Assembly (NCBI GenBank): GCA_019695335.1
Contig: JAIBAF010000014.1
Location: 1 to 64,000 of the forward strand
Direction of reading: 5' to 3'
Origin: a bacterium
GTDB taxonomy: Bacteria > CLD3 > SB21
Length of the DNA stretch: 64,000 nucleotides
The notes below the pieces were generated by a model. The model did no database searches and had not been told where the DNA came from. It saw nothing but the letters and a program-made list of their open reading frames with translations. Positions 27,646 to 35,468 of the stretch are shown here, piece after piece (position 1 is the first letter of the stretch; each line of letters begins with the position of its first letter). A program made the position numbers and the translations under genes.

Positions 27646-29547
27646 CTAAATCTGCGTTTTTGCATTTTGATTGCCGCGATTTCCTTTTTCTAAATATACC
27701 AAAAGTAAAGACAAATCGGCTGGACTTATACCAGATATGCGGCCTGCTTGGCCGATATTATCGGGTTTTATTTTTGAAAGTTTTTCTTTTGCTTCGGCAG
27801 ACAAAGATTTGATAGCTTTATAATCGAAATGTTTTGGGATTTTCTTTTCTTCAAGTCTAATGAATTTGTCAACTTGTTCTTTTTGACGTTTTAAGTATCC
27901 ATCGTACTTAATTGATGTATCTACTTCACGAAGCGTGTCACGATAGTTCAAATCTTCAAGAATATCATCTGCAAAAATCTTCGAACCTTTATAAAGATCC
28001 TTGAGAGTAATTTCAGGTCGCTTTAATATTTTTATCAATGGCTCCGGGTTTTCAATTATACTTGATGACTGTTCTTCTAGAAACGGATTTACGGTGGCAG
28101 GCTCGACAGTTTGATTAGAGATCCATTGATGAATTTTATTTATACAACTTACTTTTTTCTTGTAAGAATCATATTGAACATCGCCGACTAACCCCAACTT
28201 ATTGCCATATTCGGTTAGTCGCAGATCAGCGTTATCATAACGTAATAGTAGCCGGTACTCTGCTAACGAGGTAAAAATACGATATGGTTCCAAAGTACTT
28301 TTATTTACAAGGTCATCAATCAGAACACCAATATAGGCTTCATTTCTTTTTAAAATAAACGGTTCATCATTTTTAATTTTCAGTGCCGCGTTAATTCCAG
28401 CCATTAAACCTTGTGCCCCAGCTTCTTCGTATCCTGAAGTTCCATTGATTTGTCCGGCGAAAAACAAACCTTCTACAGACTTTGTTTCCATATTCAAATT
28501 GATTTGAAAAGGAGGGAAAAAATCGTATTCAACTGCATATCCAGGACGTAATACTTTTACATTTTCAAGTCCGGGAATAGTTCGAATTGCTTGTTCCTGA
28601 ACCTCTGCAGGTAAACTTGTTGAAAAACCGTTAACATAATATTCAATCGAGTCATAGCCTTCAGGTTCTAAAAAAATTTGGTGACGTTCTTTATCTGAAA
28701 AGCGATTAATTTTATCCTCAATAGAAGGGCAGTAGCGAGGTCCAATGCCTTTGATTCTACCGGTAAACATTGGTGATTGCTCAAAACCCGATTTAAGAAT
28801 TTCGTGGGTTGTTTTATTTGTGTATGTCAAATGACAAGGGATTTGTGGATTTTTTATAGAATCGGTTCGATATGAAAAAGGTTCAGGAGGATTATCACCA
28901 TACTGTGGCTGACAAACTGAAAAATCAATCGTGTCTTTGTGAATTCGCGGAGGAGTTCCGGTTTTTAAGCGTCCACTTTCAAATCCTAACCTTATAAGTG
29001 ACTCGGTGATTCCCAAAGCAGGATTTTCACCAAACCTTCCAGCACTTATATTTTTAAGTCCGATATGAATAATTCCATTTAAAAAAGTTCCACAAGTCAA
29101 GATAGCGGCTTTGCAATTTATAATTTCGCCGTCAGAAGTTTTGACACCTTTAATTCGATAATGATCGACAATAACCTCTACAACGTTTGCTTCCCTGATT
29201 TCTAGGTGTTTTTGTTTTTTTAAACTTGCTTGAATTGCTTTAGGGTAACCTGCGCGATCGACCTGTGCTCTGGGTGACCATACTGCAGGCCCACGCGATA
29301 AATTGAGAATTCTAAACTGGATTCCAACTTGATCAGTTATGAAACCCATTTCGCCGCCTAAAGCGTCGATTTCTTTTACCAAGTGCCCCTTGGCCGTACC
29401 TCCAACCGCAGGATTACATGAAAGTGTCCCGATCTTTGATGATTCCATAGATATCAGGAGAGTCGAACATCCCATTCTTGATGTAGCTAAGGCGGCCTCG
29501 TATCCGGCATGCCCTCCACCTACTATTACAACGTCGTATAAACTCAT
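27646..29547 (-). CDS. mnmG: tRNA uridine-5-carboxymethylaminomethyl(34) synthesis enzyme MnmG
   Basis: FAD-dependent partner of MnmE that builds the cmnm5 modification at the wobble uridine. The 633-residue length is normal. It has the dinucleotide-binding GGGHAGYEAA at the N terminus, SCNPAVGGTAKGHLV, GTFLNGIIHIG, the FAGQINGTSGYEEAGAQG-type motif and the C-terminal ISGISPADLSLLLVYL. The upstream region holds two parS-like palindromes. Confidence 0.97.
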   Translation of the reverse strand: MSLYDVVIVGGGHAGYEAALATSRMGCSTLLISMESSKIGTLSCNPAVGGTAKGHLVKEIDALGGEMGFITDQVGIQFRILNLSRGPAVWSPRAQVDRAGYPKAIQASLKKQKHLEIREANVVEVIVDHYRIKGVKTSDGEIINCKAAILTCGTFLNGIIHIGLKNISAGRFGENPALGITESLIRLGFESGRLKTGTPPRIHKDTIDFSVCQPQYGDNPPEPFSYRTDSIKNPQIPCHLTYTNKTTHEILKSGFEQSPMFTGRIKGIGPRYCPSIEDKINRFSDKERHQIFLEPEGYDSIEYYVNGFSTSLPAEVQEQAIRTIPGLENVKVLRPGYAVEYDFFPPFQINLNMETKSVEGLFFAGQINGTSGYEEAGAQGLMAGINAALKIKNDEPFILKRNEAYIGVLIDDLVNKSTLEPYRIFTSLAEYRLLLRYDNADLRLTEYGNKLGLVGDVQYDSYKKKVSCINKIHQWISNQTVEPATVNPFLEEQSSSIIENPEPLIKILKRPEITLKDLYKGSKIFADDILEDLNYRDTLREVDTSIKYDGYLKRQKEQVDKFIRLEEKKIPKHFDYKAIKSLSAEAKEKLSKIKPDNIGQAGRISGISPADLSLLLVYLEKGNRGNQNAKTQI

Positions 29548-29567
29548 ATTTTTAAATACTTTTATAA

Positions 29568-29583
29568 TGTTTCACGTGGAACA
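29568..29583. other. parS-like centromere site 1
   Basis: The 16 bases TGTTTCACGTGGAACA match the widely conserved chromosomal ParB-binding site (consensus TGTTNCACGTGAAACA) with a central CACGTG. It lies 21 bases upstream of the mnmG start, about 4 kb from the oriC candidate, where parS sites cluster in many bacteria. Confidence 0.85.
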
Positions 29584-29602
29584 ATATAGCCAAGAAATAG
29601 TG

Positions 29603-29616
29603 GTTTCACGTGAAAC
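29603..29616. other. parS-like centromere site 2
   Basis: GTTTCACGTGAAAC is a perfect 14-base palindrome, flanked by G and A, matching the core of the ParB-binding site. It is centred about 34 bases from site 1 and lies just beyond the mnmE stop codon. Confidence 0.87.
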
Positions 29617-29617
29617 A

Positions 29618-31006
29618 TTATTTGCCAATACAGAAATTAGAAAAAATGTTATTTAAAACATCATTACTTTTAATTTCACCAATAATTTCTCCGAGATGAG
29701 AAATAGCGTTATGAACGTCAATTGAAGCAAACTCAAATGACATTCTTTTCATAACAGTATCTTTAGCTAGCCGGATACTTTGTAAACTTTCTTCCAAAGC
29801 AATTTTGTGTCTTTGTCTTGAAATAACCGGTGAATCAAAACCAATATTGTTGCTAAAAATTTTTGTTATATGATCTTTCAGATTAGTGATTCCGATTTTA
29901 TCTTTTGCAGATATTTCTATAATTTCGGAATTAGCAAAGGCCTTAAGTTGTTGCATTGAAATTTGAGGACGGTCAATTTTGTTTGCTATGAATACGGTAT
30001 GTAAGTTTTTATATTTGGAACATTCTTCTTTTACTCTATTGATGATTGTAAAATCGTTTTCATCAAGTTTAGTTGAAATATCAAATATAAGAAGGATCAG
30101 GTCACTATTTGCCAATATTTCATTTGTGAGTTGGATACCTTCGTTTTCAATATTGTCTGTTGAATGCCGTATTCCAGCCGTATCAATTAATGTGAATGGT
30201 ATCCCGTTAATATCGATTGTTTCTTCAATATAATCCCTGGTAGTCCCAGGAACATCACTAACCAAGGCCCTACTTCGTAATAGCAATGAATTGAGAAGAC
30301 TCGATTTTCCTACATTCGGCTTTCCAATTATAGCAACTTTTGCTCCGTTACGAATTATTTGACCAAAATTATAAGTGGAAAGCAATTCCGATATTCTAGA
30401 CTCGATAGTTTCTATCTTGTTAACGACAGAATCGGTTTTAATATCAAGCAAGTTCTCTTCAGCAAAATCTAAATCGAGTTCCAATAAAGAACATAATTTT
30501 ATTAATTCTTCACGGAGAATTTTTATTTCAGTGGAAAGATTGCCCATGAATTGTGCGGCTGAGGAACGTCGTGCTCCTTCAGTTTTAGCGCTTATTAAAT
30601 CGCCAACCGCTTCAACTTGTGATAGATCCAATTTACCATTCAAAAAAGCTATTTTGGTAAACTCACCCGGTTCAGCAAGCCTAGCACCATTTTTCAGAAT
30701 CAAATCGAGAATTTTTTGAGTATTTAATATTCCGCCATGACAATTAATCTCAACAGTGTCTAATCCGGTATACGTCTTAGGTTCAAGCATAACTGAAACT
30801 AAAACATTGTCGATTGTTTCGTTAGAAAACGGATCCGTTAATTGCCCATAATGGAGGGTATGGGAATTGACGTTCTTTAAGCGGATATTAGAAGAGAATA
30901 ATTTATCAGCTACCTCAACTGCATTCTTACCTGAAATGCGAATAACACTAATTCCTCCTATACCTATGGGCGTCGCTATAGCAGCAATTGTGTCGGTCAA
31001 AATCAT
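29618..31006 (-). CDS. mnmE: tRNA modification GTPase MnmE (TrmE)
   Basis: GTPase of 462 residues acting with MnmG in wobble-uridine modification. Visible features are the N-terminal tetrahydrofolate-binding domain (IGIGGISVIRISG), G1 GKPNVGKS, the G3 DTAGIRHS, NKID and the C-terminal CIGK motif that carries the family cysteine. The ATG is one base after the yidC stop, so the genes are surely co-transcribed. Confidence 0.97.
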   Translation of the reverse strand: MILTDTIAAIATPIGIGGISVIRISGKNAVEVADKLFSSNIRLKNVNSHTLHYGQLTDPFSNETIDNVLVSVMLEPKTYTGLDTVEINCHGGILNTQKILDLILKNGARLAEPGEFTKIAFLNGKLDLSQVEAVGDLISAKTEGARRSSAAQFMGNLSTEIKILREELIKLCSLLELDLDFAEENLLDIKTDSVVNKIETIESRISELLSTYNFGQIIRNGAKVAIIGKPNVGKSSLLNSLLLRSRALVSDVPGTTRDYIEETIDINGIPFTLIDTAGIRHSTDNIENEGIQLTNEILANSDLILLIFDISTKLDENDFTIINRVKEECSKYKNLHTVFIANKIDRPQISMQQLKAFANSEIIEISAKDKIGITNLKDHITKIFSNNIGFDSPVISRQRHKIALEESLQSIRLAKDTVMKRMSFEFASIDVHNAISHLGEIIGEIKSNDVLNNIFSNFCIGK

Positions 31007-31007
31007 A

Positions 31008-32723
31008 TTATTTTTTCAATGAGGTATTGGTAATTAGGAGTTGTTGTCCCATAGTTAGTGCGTTGAAAATTGTCCAATATAAAACCAAACCGGAAGAAAA
31101 ATTATTGAAAATGAAAAAGAACAAGATAGGCATACCATACATCATGAATTTTTGGTTGAATTTTTGTGCTGGATCTTCAGAGTCTCCCATGGGCGTCATC
31201 GGGGTCAATTTCTGTTGAACAAAAGTGAGTATAGTCATAAAAATTGGCAAAGGATTTACATTAAAATCGCCAATGAAAGGTAAACCCGTATGCAATGTTG
31301 CGATAGTATCCGGTACAGAAAGATCTTTTACCCATCCGAAAAATGGAGCCTGACGAAGATCGATGCTCTCATGAAAAACATTATAAATGGGAAAAAGAAT
31401 AGGCATTTGAATCAACATAGGTAAACAACCCGACAAAGGATTATATCCGATTTCTTTATATAGCTTCATCATTTCTTGTTGCATTTTTGTCGGATTATCT
31501 TTGTACTTTTTCTGAATTTCCTTTTGACGAGGCATCACTTCTTTCATCTTTTGCATACCCACGTAGCTCTTATGAGTCAAAGGATACAAGACAATTTTAA
31601 CGATCAGCGCAAAAATAATTATTACCCATCCGTAATTAGGAATGATCCCATATAAAAAATTGAAAGTATACAAAATGGCTTTTGTTAGTGGCCGAATAAT
31701 TGCCCAACCCCACTCCAATATAACGGTCAAATTTTCATTATACGTATTCAGAATGCTAAATTCGCTAGGTCCCAAATAAATTTTAAAACGATCGATTTTA
31801 TTCGCCTCGTACTTCATGATCAAACTAAGAAAATTATTTTTTTGCGATAATTTTCCATTTTCATGAACGGTTTCAGCTTTTAGTGAACAACCTATACCAT
31901 CCTTCTCCTGAGGAATCATAAATAAGACAAAATATTTTGTTCTGGAGGCAACCCACTTCGTCAAACCTGTATATTGAGTTTCTAACGAAGCCGATTCTTT
32001 AATATCAAATTCTTCTTTTTCTTCTCCTAACTGCACATACGATTTAAAAAAGCTTAAATCATCAAGGGAATTCTTCTCCGTTGACTTTAATCCGGATATC
32101 CACTGCAATTGGTACTCTGAATTTGAAATAGCATCATCAAAATTTTTAAATTCAACATTAAGATCATAGTGATATTGATTATTATAAAAAGTATAGGTAA
32201 AAACAATTTGTCGTGTACTATCAAAGGTTAGAGTGTAAGAGTAAGTGTAGGTTTGGTCGTCCGACAAAGTAACCGACGAGTTAGTCGATGATGATTTAAA
32301 AACAGCTTTGTCCAAATTTACCAATTCATCATGATATTTAAACACTAGGTTCAAATTTCTTTGTGGATCAATAAAATCGACCTGATTACCGGTATAATCC
32401 TTGAATTTTTTTAAATGCCATTGTTTAAGAACTCCACCGCCCCGATTTGACAAAACTGCAGTATATAAATCCGTATTAATTGTAATATCATTTTCAACCG
32501 CATCAGACCACCATTGTTTTTTGACCATGATTTTTGTAGTGGTATCAGTACGTAGCTCAAGCGATGGTTGTTGTACAGTTTCTTTAGCAACGCTTTTGGT
32601 GGTATCGAGTACTTCCGGATGTTCGATAATATTTGGTTCAGGTGAGATTAATTTGGTATAAAATGGCCAAGCAATAATAATAATCGTAATTAGTACCATC
32701 GCACCTATTGTTTTCTTATCCAT
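31008..32723 (-). CDS. yidC: Membrane protein insertase YidC
   Basis: Inner-membrane insertase of 571 residues. An N-terminal membrane segment (MVLITIIIIAWPFY) is followed by a large periplasmic beta domain (about 60-340) and the conserved C-terminal multi-helix core with YGWVIIIFALIVKIVLYPLT, MQKMKEVMPRQKEIQKKYKD, SGCLPMLIQMPILFPIYNV and a final GLVLYWTIFN. This is the Gram-negative form. AGGAG lies upstream of the ATG. It follows yidD with a 33-base gap. Confidence 0.97.
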   Translation of the reverse strand: MDKKTIGAMVLITIIIIAWPFYTKLISPEPNIIEHPEVLDTTKSVAKETVQQPSLELRTDTTTKIMVKKQWWSDAVENDITINTDLYTAVLSNRGGGVLKQWHLKKFKDYTGNQVDFIDPQRNLNLVFKYHDELVNLDKAVFKSSSTNSSVTLSDDQTYTYSYTLTFDSTRQIVFTYTFYNNQYHYDLNVEFKNFDDAISNSEYQLQWISGLKSTEKNSLDDLSFFKSYVQLGEEKEEFDIKESASLETQYTGLTKWVASRTKYFVLFMIPQEKDGIGCSLKAETVHENGKLSQKNNFLSLIMKYEANKIDRFKIYLGPSEFSILNTYNENLTVILEWGWAIIRPLTKAILYTFNFLYGIIPNYGWVIIIFALIVKIVLYPLTHKSYVGMQKMKEVMPRQKEIQKKYKDNPTKMQQEMMKLYKEIGYNPLSGCLPMLIQMPILFPIYNVFHESIDLRQAPFFGWVKDLSVPDTIATLHTGLPFIGDFNVNPLPIFMTILTFVQQKLTPMTPMGDSEDPAQKFNQKFMMYGMPILFFFIFNNFSSGLVLYWTIFNALTMGQQLLITNTSLKK

Positions 32724-32756
32724 TAGAAAGCGCTCCTACAAACGTGTTTTAAAATT

Positions 32757-33011
32757 TTAGTTAGATTTGTGACATGTGCACTCAGGAACCGGATCATATC
32801 CACCGGGATTAAATGGGTGGCATCTCAGAATCCGTTTGGTGGCAAACCAAGACCCTCGCAAAACACCGTGTTTTTCAAGTGACTCTATAGCATAATGTGA
32901 ACATGAAGGATAAAATCGGCATGAAGATGGAATAATCAGTGAAAATGTCCACTGATAAACCTTGATCAGTATTACAAGTAAAATTTTGATCAATTGAATC
33001 AGCAATTGCAT
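32757..33011 (-). CDS. yidD: Membrane protein insertion efficiency factor YidD
   Basis: Small amphipathic membrane protein of 84 residues that assists YidC. Motifs are [22 protein letters not shown], and [15 protein letters not shown] prefer the ATG at 33011 over the in-frame ATG at 33062: the shorter form places YQ at residues 19-20, close to its position in E. coli YidD, and the extra 17 codons would fall within a terminator hairpin. No Shine-Dalgarno site precedes either start. rnpA, normally directly upstream, is absent. Confidence 0.92.
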   Translation of the reverse strand: MQLLIQLIKILLVILIKVYQWTFSLIIPSSCRFYPSCSHYAIESLEKHGVLRGSWFATKRILRCHPFNPGGYDPVPECTCHKSN

Positions 33012-33056
33012 AAAAACAAACAAGGCTTCTTCCAAAAAAATTTTTGAAAGAAGCCT
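33011..33056 (-). terminator. Terminator hairpin between rpmH and yidD
   Basis: On the - strand AGGCTTCTT (33056-33048) pairs with AAGAAGCCT (33031-33023); an inner A7/T5 tract can extend the stem. The 3' side runs into TTGTTTGTTTTT directly before the yidD ATG. It would end or attenuate rpmH transcripts. Confidence 0.75.
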
Positions 33057-33088
33057 GGCCATTAAAATTTTTGAAAGAAAAAGATTAT

Positions 33089-33232
33089 TTATTCATCACT
33101 GACTGACAATTTTTTACGGCCTTTTGCGCGCCTTGAAGCGAGCACACGTTTGCCAGCCTTTGTCTTCATTCGTGATCTGAAACCGTGTTTATTTTTTCTT
33201 TTCCGCTTACTCGGTTGATAGGTTCGTTTCAC
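33089..33232 (-). CDS. rpmH: 50S ribosomal protein L34
   Basis: Short 47-residue protein read on the - strand: starts (GTG) [20 protein letters not shown] and ends with [11 protein letters not shown]. This is the full L34 sequence pattern, including the KHGFRSRM core. The GTG start at 33232 is decided by an AGGAG site 6 bases upstream, and no ATG is available. It is divergent from dnaA across the oriC candidate, a common arrangement. Confidence 0.96.
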   Translation of the reverse strand: MKRTYQPSKRKRKNKHGFRSRMKTKAGKRVLASRRAKGRKKLSVSDE

Positions 33233-33639
33233 TTTAACTCCTAAGAATTTATTTAATATTATTTTAAATAATTGCTATTTCAAAAAAAGCATTCTTTTAG
33301 GGTGGGGAATTTAATCTAATTAATTCAAAAAGTCAAGTTAATATTATTCCAATACTTCATGCTCAACCGTCAAGTCCTTTAAATTAGCTAAACAAAATAA
33401 TTACAAATATTTAACACATGCAACGGGTTGATTGTGTTTAAACATTTGTTTATAAAGATTTTACAGTGATATTTATTAAAGTTTGTTCATTTAAAAATTT
33501 GTTAAAGAAAAATTTGTTTTACCTCATCTTCAGTAAAAATAAATATAAACATTATAACATTAAATCGTTAAATAAAACTTTCTTGACAATCATTGACTCT
33601 TTTTTAAATTTATCATGATAAAAAGAGACAGCTGGTTGG

Positions 33640-33666
33640 TGTTGATAATTTGTTAATTGTGAATAA
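33640..33666. promoter_or_regulatory. Pair of DnaA-box matches
   Basis: TGTTGATAA (33640-33648) and TGTGAATAA (33658-33666) have the same orientation and start 18 bases apart. The second is an exact reverse of the box form TTATTCACA; the first differs from TTATCCACA by one base. Confidence 0.6.
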
Positions 33667-33846
33667 CTTGTTGTGTTGAATCATTTATAATTTGTAATTT
33701 TCCTTCCTTTATTTGAAATATTACCCGATCAGGTTGTTTATTAAGCTTAAGTTTTATTTGTCTTTACGTGTTAATTATTGATTTAAAATATTTGGGTGAC
33801 TCGGATTTTGATATCTAAACTTCATTGTTATTCTTTTAATTGTTTG

Positions 33847-33855
33847 TGTGAATAA
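33847..33855. promoter_or_regulatory. DnaA-box match just upstream of dnaA
   Basis: TGTGAATAA, followed by CTT as at 33658, lies 21 bases before the dnaA start. This position would suit autoregulation of dnaA as well as origin function. Confidence 0.6.
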
Positions 33856-33876
33856 CTTATTTAGCATTATAAAATT

Positions 33877-35319
33877 ATGGTTGAATCGCAAAACGCTCTA
33901 CAGATCATGAATGGCTTAAATATGCTTGAAGGAGTGACAACTTCAGACGTTAAGTCTGTATGGGAAAAATGCTGTTCATTAATCAAAGAACAAATCCCGG
34001 GACCGTCATTTCGAACGTGGTTTAATCCAATTGAGCCAATAAAAATTGAAAACGGGAATATATACCTTATGATTCCCAATCAATTTTTCATTGAATGGCT
34101 TGATGGACGGTATAGTGAATTGATTAAATCGTCTTTGTTTTCAGCTTCAAACCAAGAATTGAATGTTTCTTATATTGTCAAAGATCAGACGTCACAGCAA
34201 ATTCCGCTTGAGGAGAACATTTCACAATCGGTTTATTCAATTCCTAAAACTACAACTCAAGGATATGATGTCGATCTATCAAAATTTGATACTTTTTTAA
34301 ACTCGCGATATACATTTGATAATTTTATTGAAGGCAACGGAAATAAATTCGCTAAAGCCGCCGCTTTAGCGGTGTCGGAAAAACCAGGAAAAACATCTTT
34401 TAATCCACTTGTAATCTATGGGGGTGCCGGACTGGGTAAAACCCATTTGATCCAGGCAATCGGTAACTATGTTCGTCAACATCATCCAACCAAGAAAATA
34501 GCGTACGTTACTAGTGAAAATTTTACAAACGATTTTGTGATTGCAATTCGCAACGATAAAGTTCAGGAATTTAGCAGACTTTACAGGAATTTTGACATTT
34601 TAATGGTTGATGATATACAGTTTTTTGCAGATAAAGGTAAAACACAGGAAGAATTTTTTCATACATTTAATACGCTCCATCAGATGGGAAAACAAATCGT
34701 TTTGACGTCTGACCGTCCTCCGAAAGAGCTGAAACATGTAGAAGAAAGGTTAATTTCAAGATTTCAGTGGGGATTAGTGACCGATATCCAACCACCGGAT
34801 CTGGAAACGCGTATAGCAATTTTGCAAAAACGCAGCGAAGAAGACGGTGTTTATTTACCTCCTGATGTTTGTGAATTTGTCGCTATGAATATCACAACAA
34901 ATATTCGTGAACTGGAAGGCTCGTTGATAAAATTATTGGCTTATGCTTCTATTTCTAATACCGAACTCACGCTCGATCTTGCAAAATCTGTTTTGAAAGA
35001 TACGATTGCAATCAAGAAGAAAAATCTTTCAATAGACATGGTACAGAAAACCGTCGCCTCGTATTACAATATTCCCGAGGACATGTTACGTGCCAAAACA
35101 AGAAAGAAAGAAGTTGTCGAAGCTCGTCAAATTTGTATGTATCTCATCAAAGAAATTCTTGGAAGTTCACTCAAAACCATTGGACTTCATTTTGGAGGAC
35201 GGGATCATTCTACGGTTATTTATGCTTGTAAATTGGTCGATGAATGGATGACGGCTAATCCCAAAATCAAAGACGATATAGAAATTATCAAACGAAAAAT
35301 TGAATTAGCCGGATATTAA
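33877..35319 (+). CDS. dnaA: Chromosomal replication initiator protein DnaA
   Basis: Initiator ATPase of 480 residues. Domain I (about 25-110: WEKCCSLIKEQIPGPSFRTWFNPIEP) is followed by a short linker, the AAA+ core with YTFDNFIEGNGNKFA, Walker A GGAGLGKTH (about 182-190) and Walker B ILMVDDIQF, and domain IV with the DnaA signature GGRDHSTVIYACK (about 440-452) that reads DnaA boxes. No Shine-Dalgarno site is seen before ATG 33877. dnaN, which follows dnaA in many genomes, is absent; aconitase follows after a terminator. Confidence 0.98.
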   Translation: MVESQNALQIMNGLNMLEGVTTSDVKSVWEKCCSLIKEQIPGPSFRTWFNPIEPIKIENGNIYLMIPNQFFIEWLDGRYSELIKSSLFSASNQELNVSYIVKDQTSQQIPLEENISQSVYSIPKTTTQGYDVDLSKFDTFLNSRYTFDNFIEGNGNKFAKAAALAVSEKPGKTSFNPLVIYGGAGLGKTHLIQAIGNYVRQHHPTKKIAYVTSENFTNDFVIAIRNDKVQEFSRLYRNFDILMVDDIQFFADKGKTQEEFFHTFNTLHQMGKQIVLTSDRPPKELKHVEERLISRFQWGLVTDIQPPDLETRIAILQKRSEEDGVYLPPDVCEFVAMNITTNIRELEGSLIKLLAYASISNTELTLDLAKSVLKDTIAIKKKNLSIDMVQKTVASYYNIPEDMLRAKTRKKEVVEARQICMYLIKEILGSSLKTIGLHFGGRDHSTVIYACKLVDEWMTANPKIKDDIEIIKRKIELAGY

Positions 35320-35344
35320 AACTTTCTTTTTCCTTTCACTGAAT

Positions 35345-35380
35345 AAAAGGACTTGGGTTTTTCTCAAGTCCTTTTATTTT
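35345..35380 (+). terminator. Rho-independent terminator after dnaA
   Basis: AAAAGGACTTG (35345-35355) pairs with CAAGTCCTTTT (35365-35375) with a 9-base loop; A/T flanks lengthen the stem and a T run follows. dnaA is thus a single-gene transcript. Confidence 0.9.
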
Positions 35381-35468
35381 TATGACGATCTTGCTTAAGA
35401 ATACGATTTTTTTTACATTCGCATTCGATTTTCAAAGACCCGCATTTTTTTAAAGGAGAATAAGCGAT

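Larger units (their letters stand above)
33233..33876. other. Origin of replication candidate (oriC), AT-rich, gene-free
   Basis: This 644-base stretch between divergent rpmH and dnaA has no credible gene. It is strongly AT-rich, most of all about 33440-33620, which could serve as the duplex-unwinding element. DnaA-box matches: TGTGAATAA at 33658-33666 and 33847-33855 (reverse of TTATTCACA), a variant TGTTGATAA at 33640-33648, and a weaker TGTTTATAA at 33447-33455. Promoters for rpmH and dnaA must also lie here. The dnaA/rpmH context and nearby parS sites support an origin. Confidence 0.75.

Noticed and set aside
32757-33062. Longer YidD form starting at 33062
   Set aside because: The extra 17 codons lie over the terminator hairpin, and the shorter start aligns with E. 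coli YidD at the YQ position.
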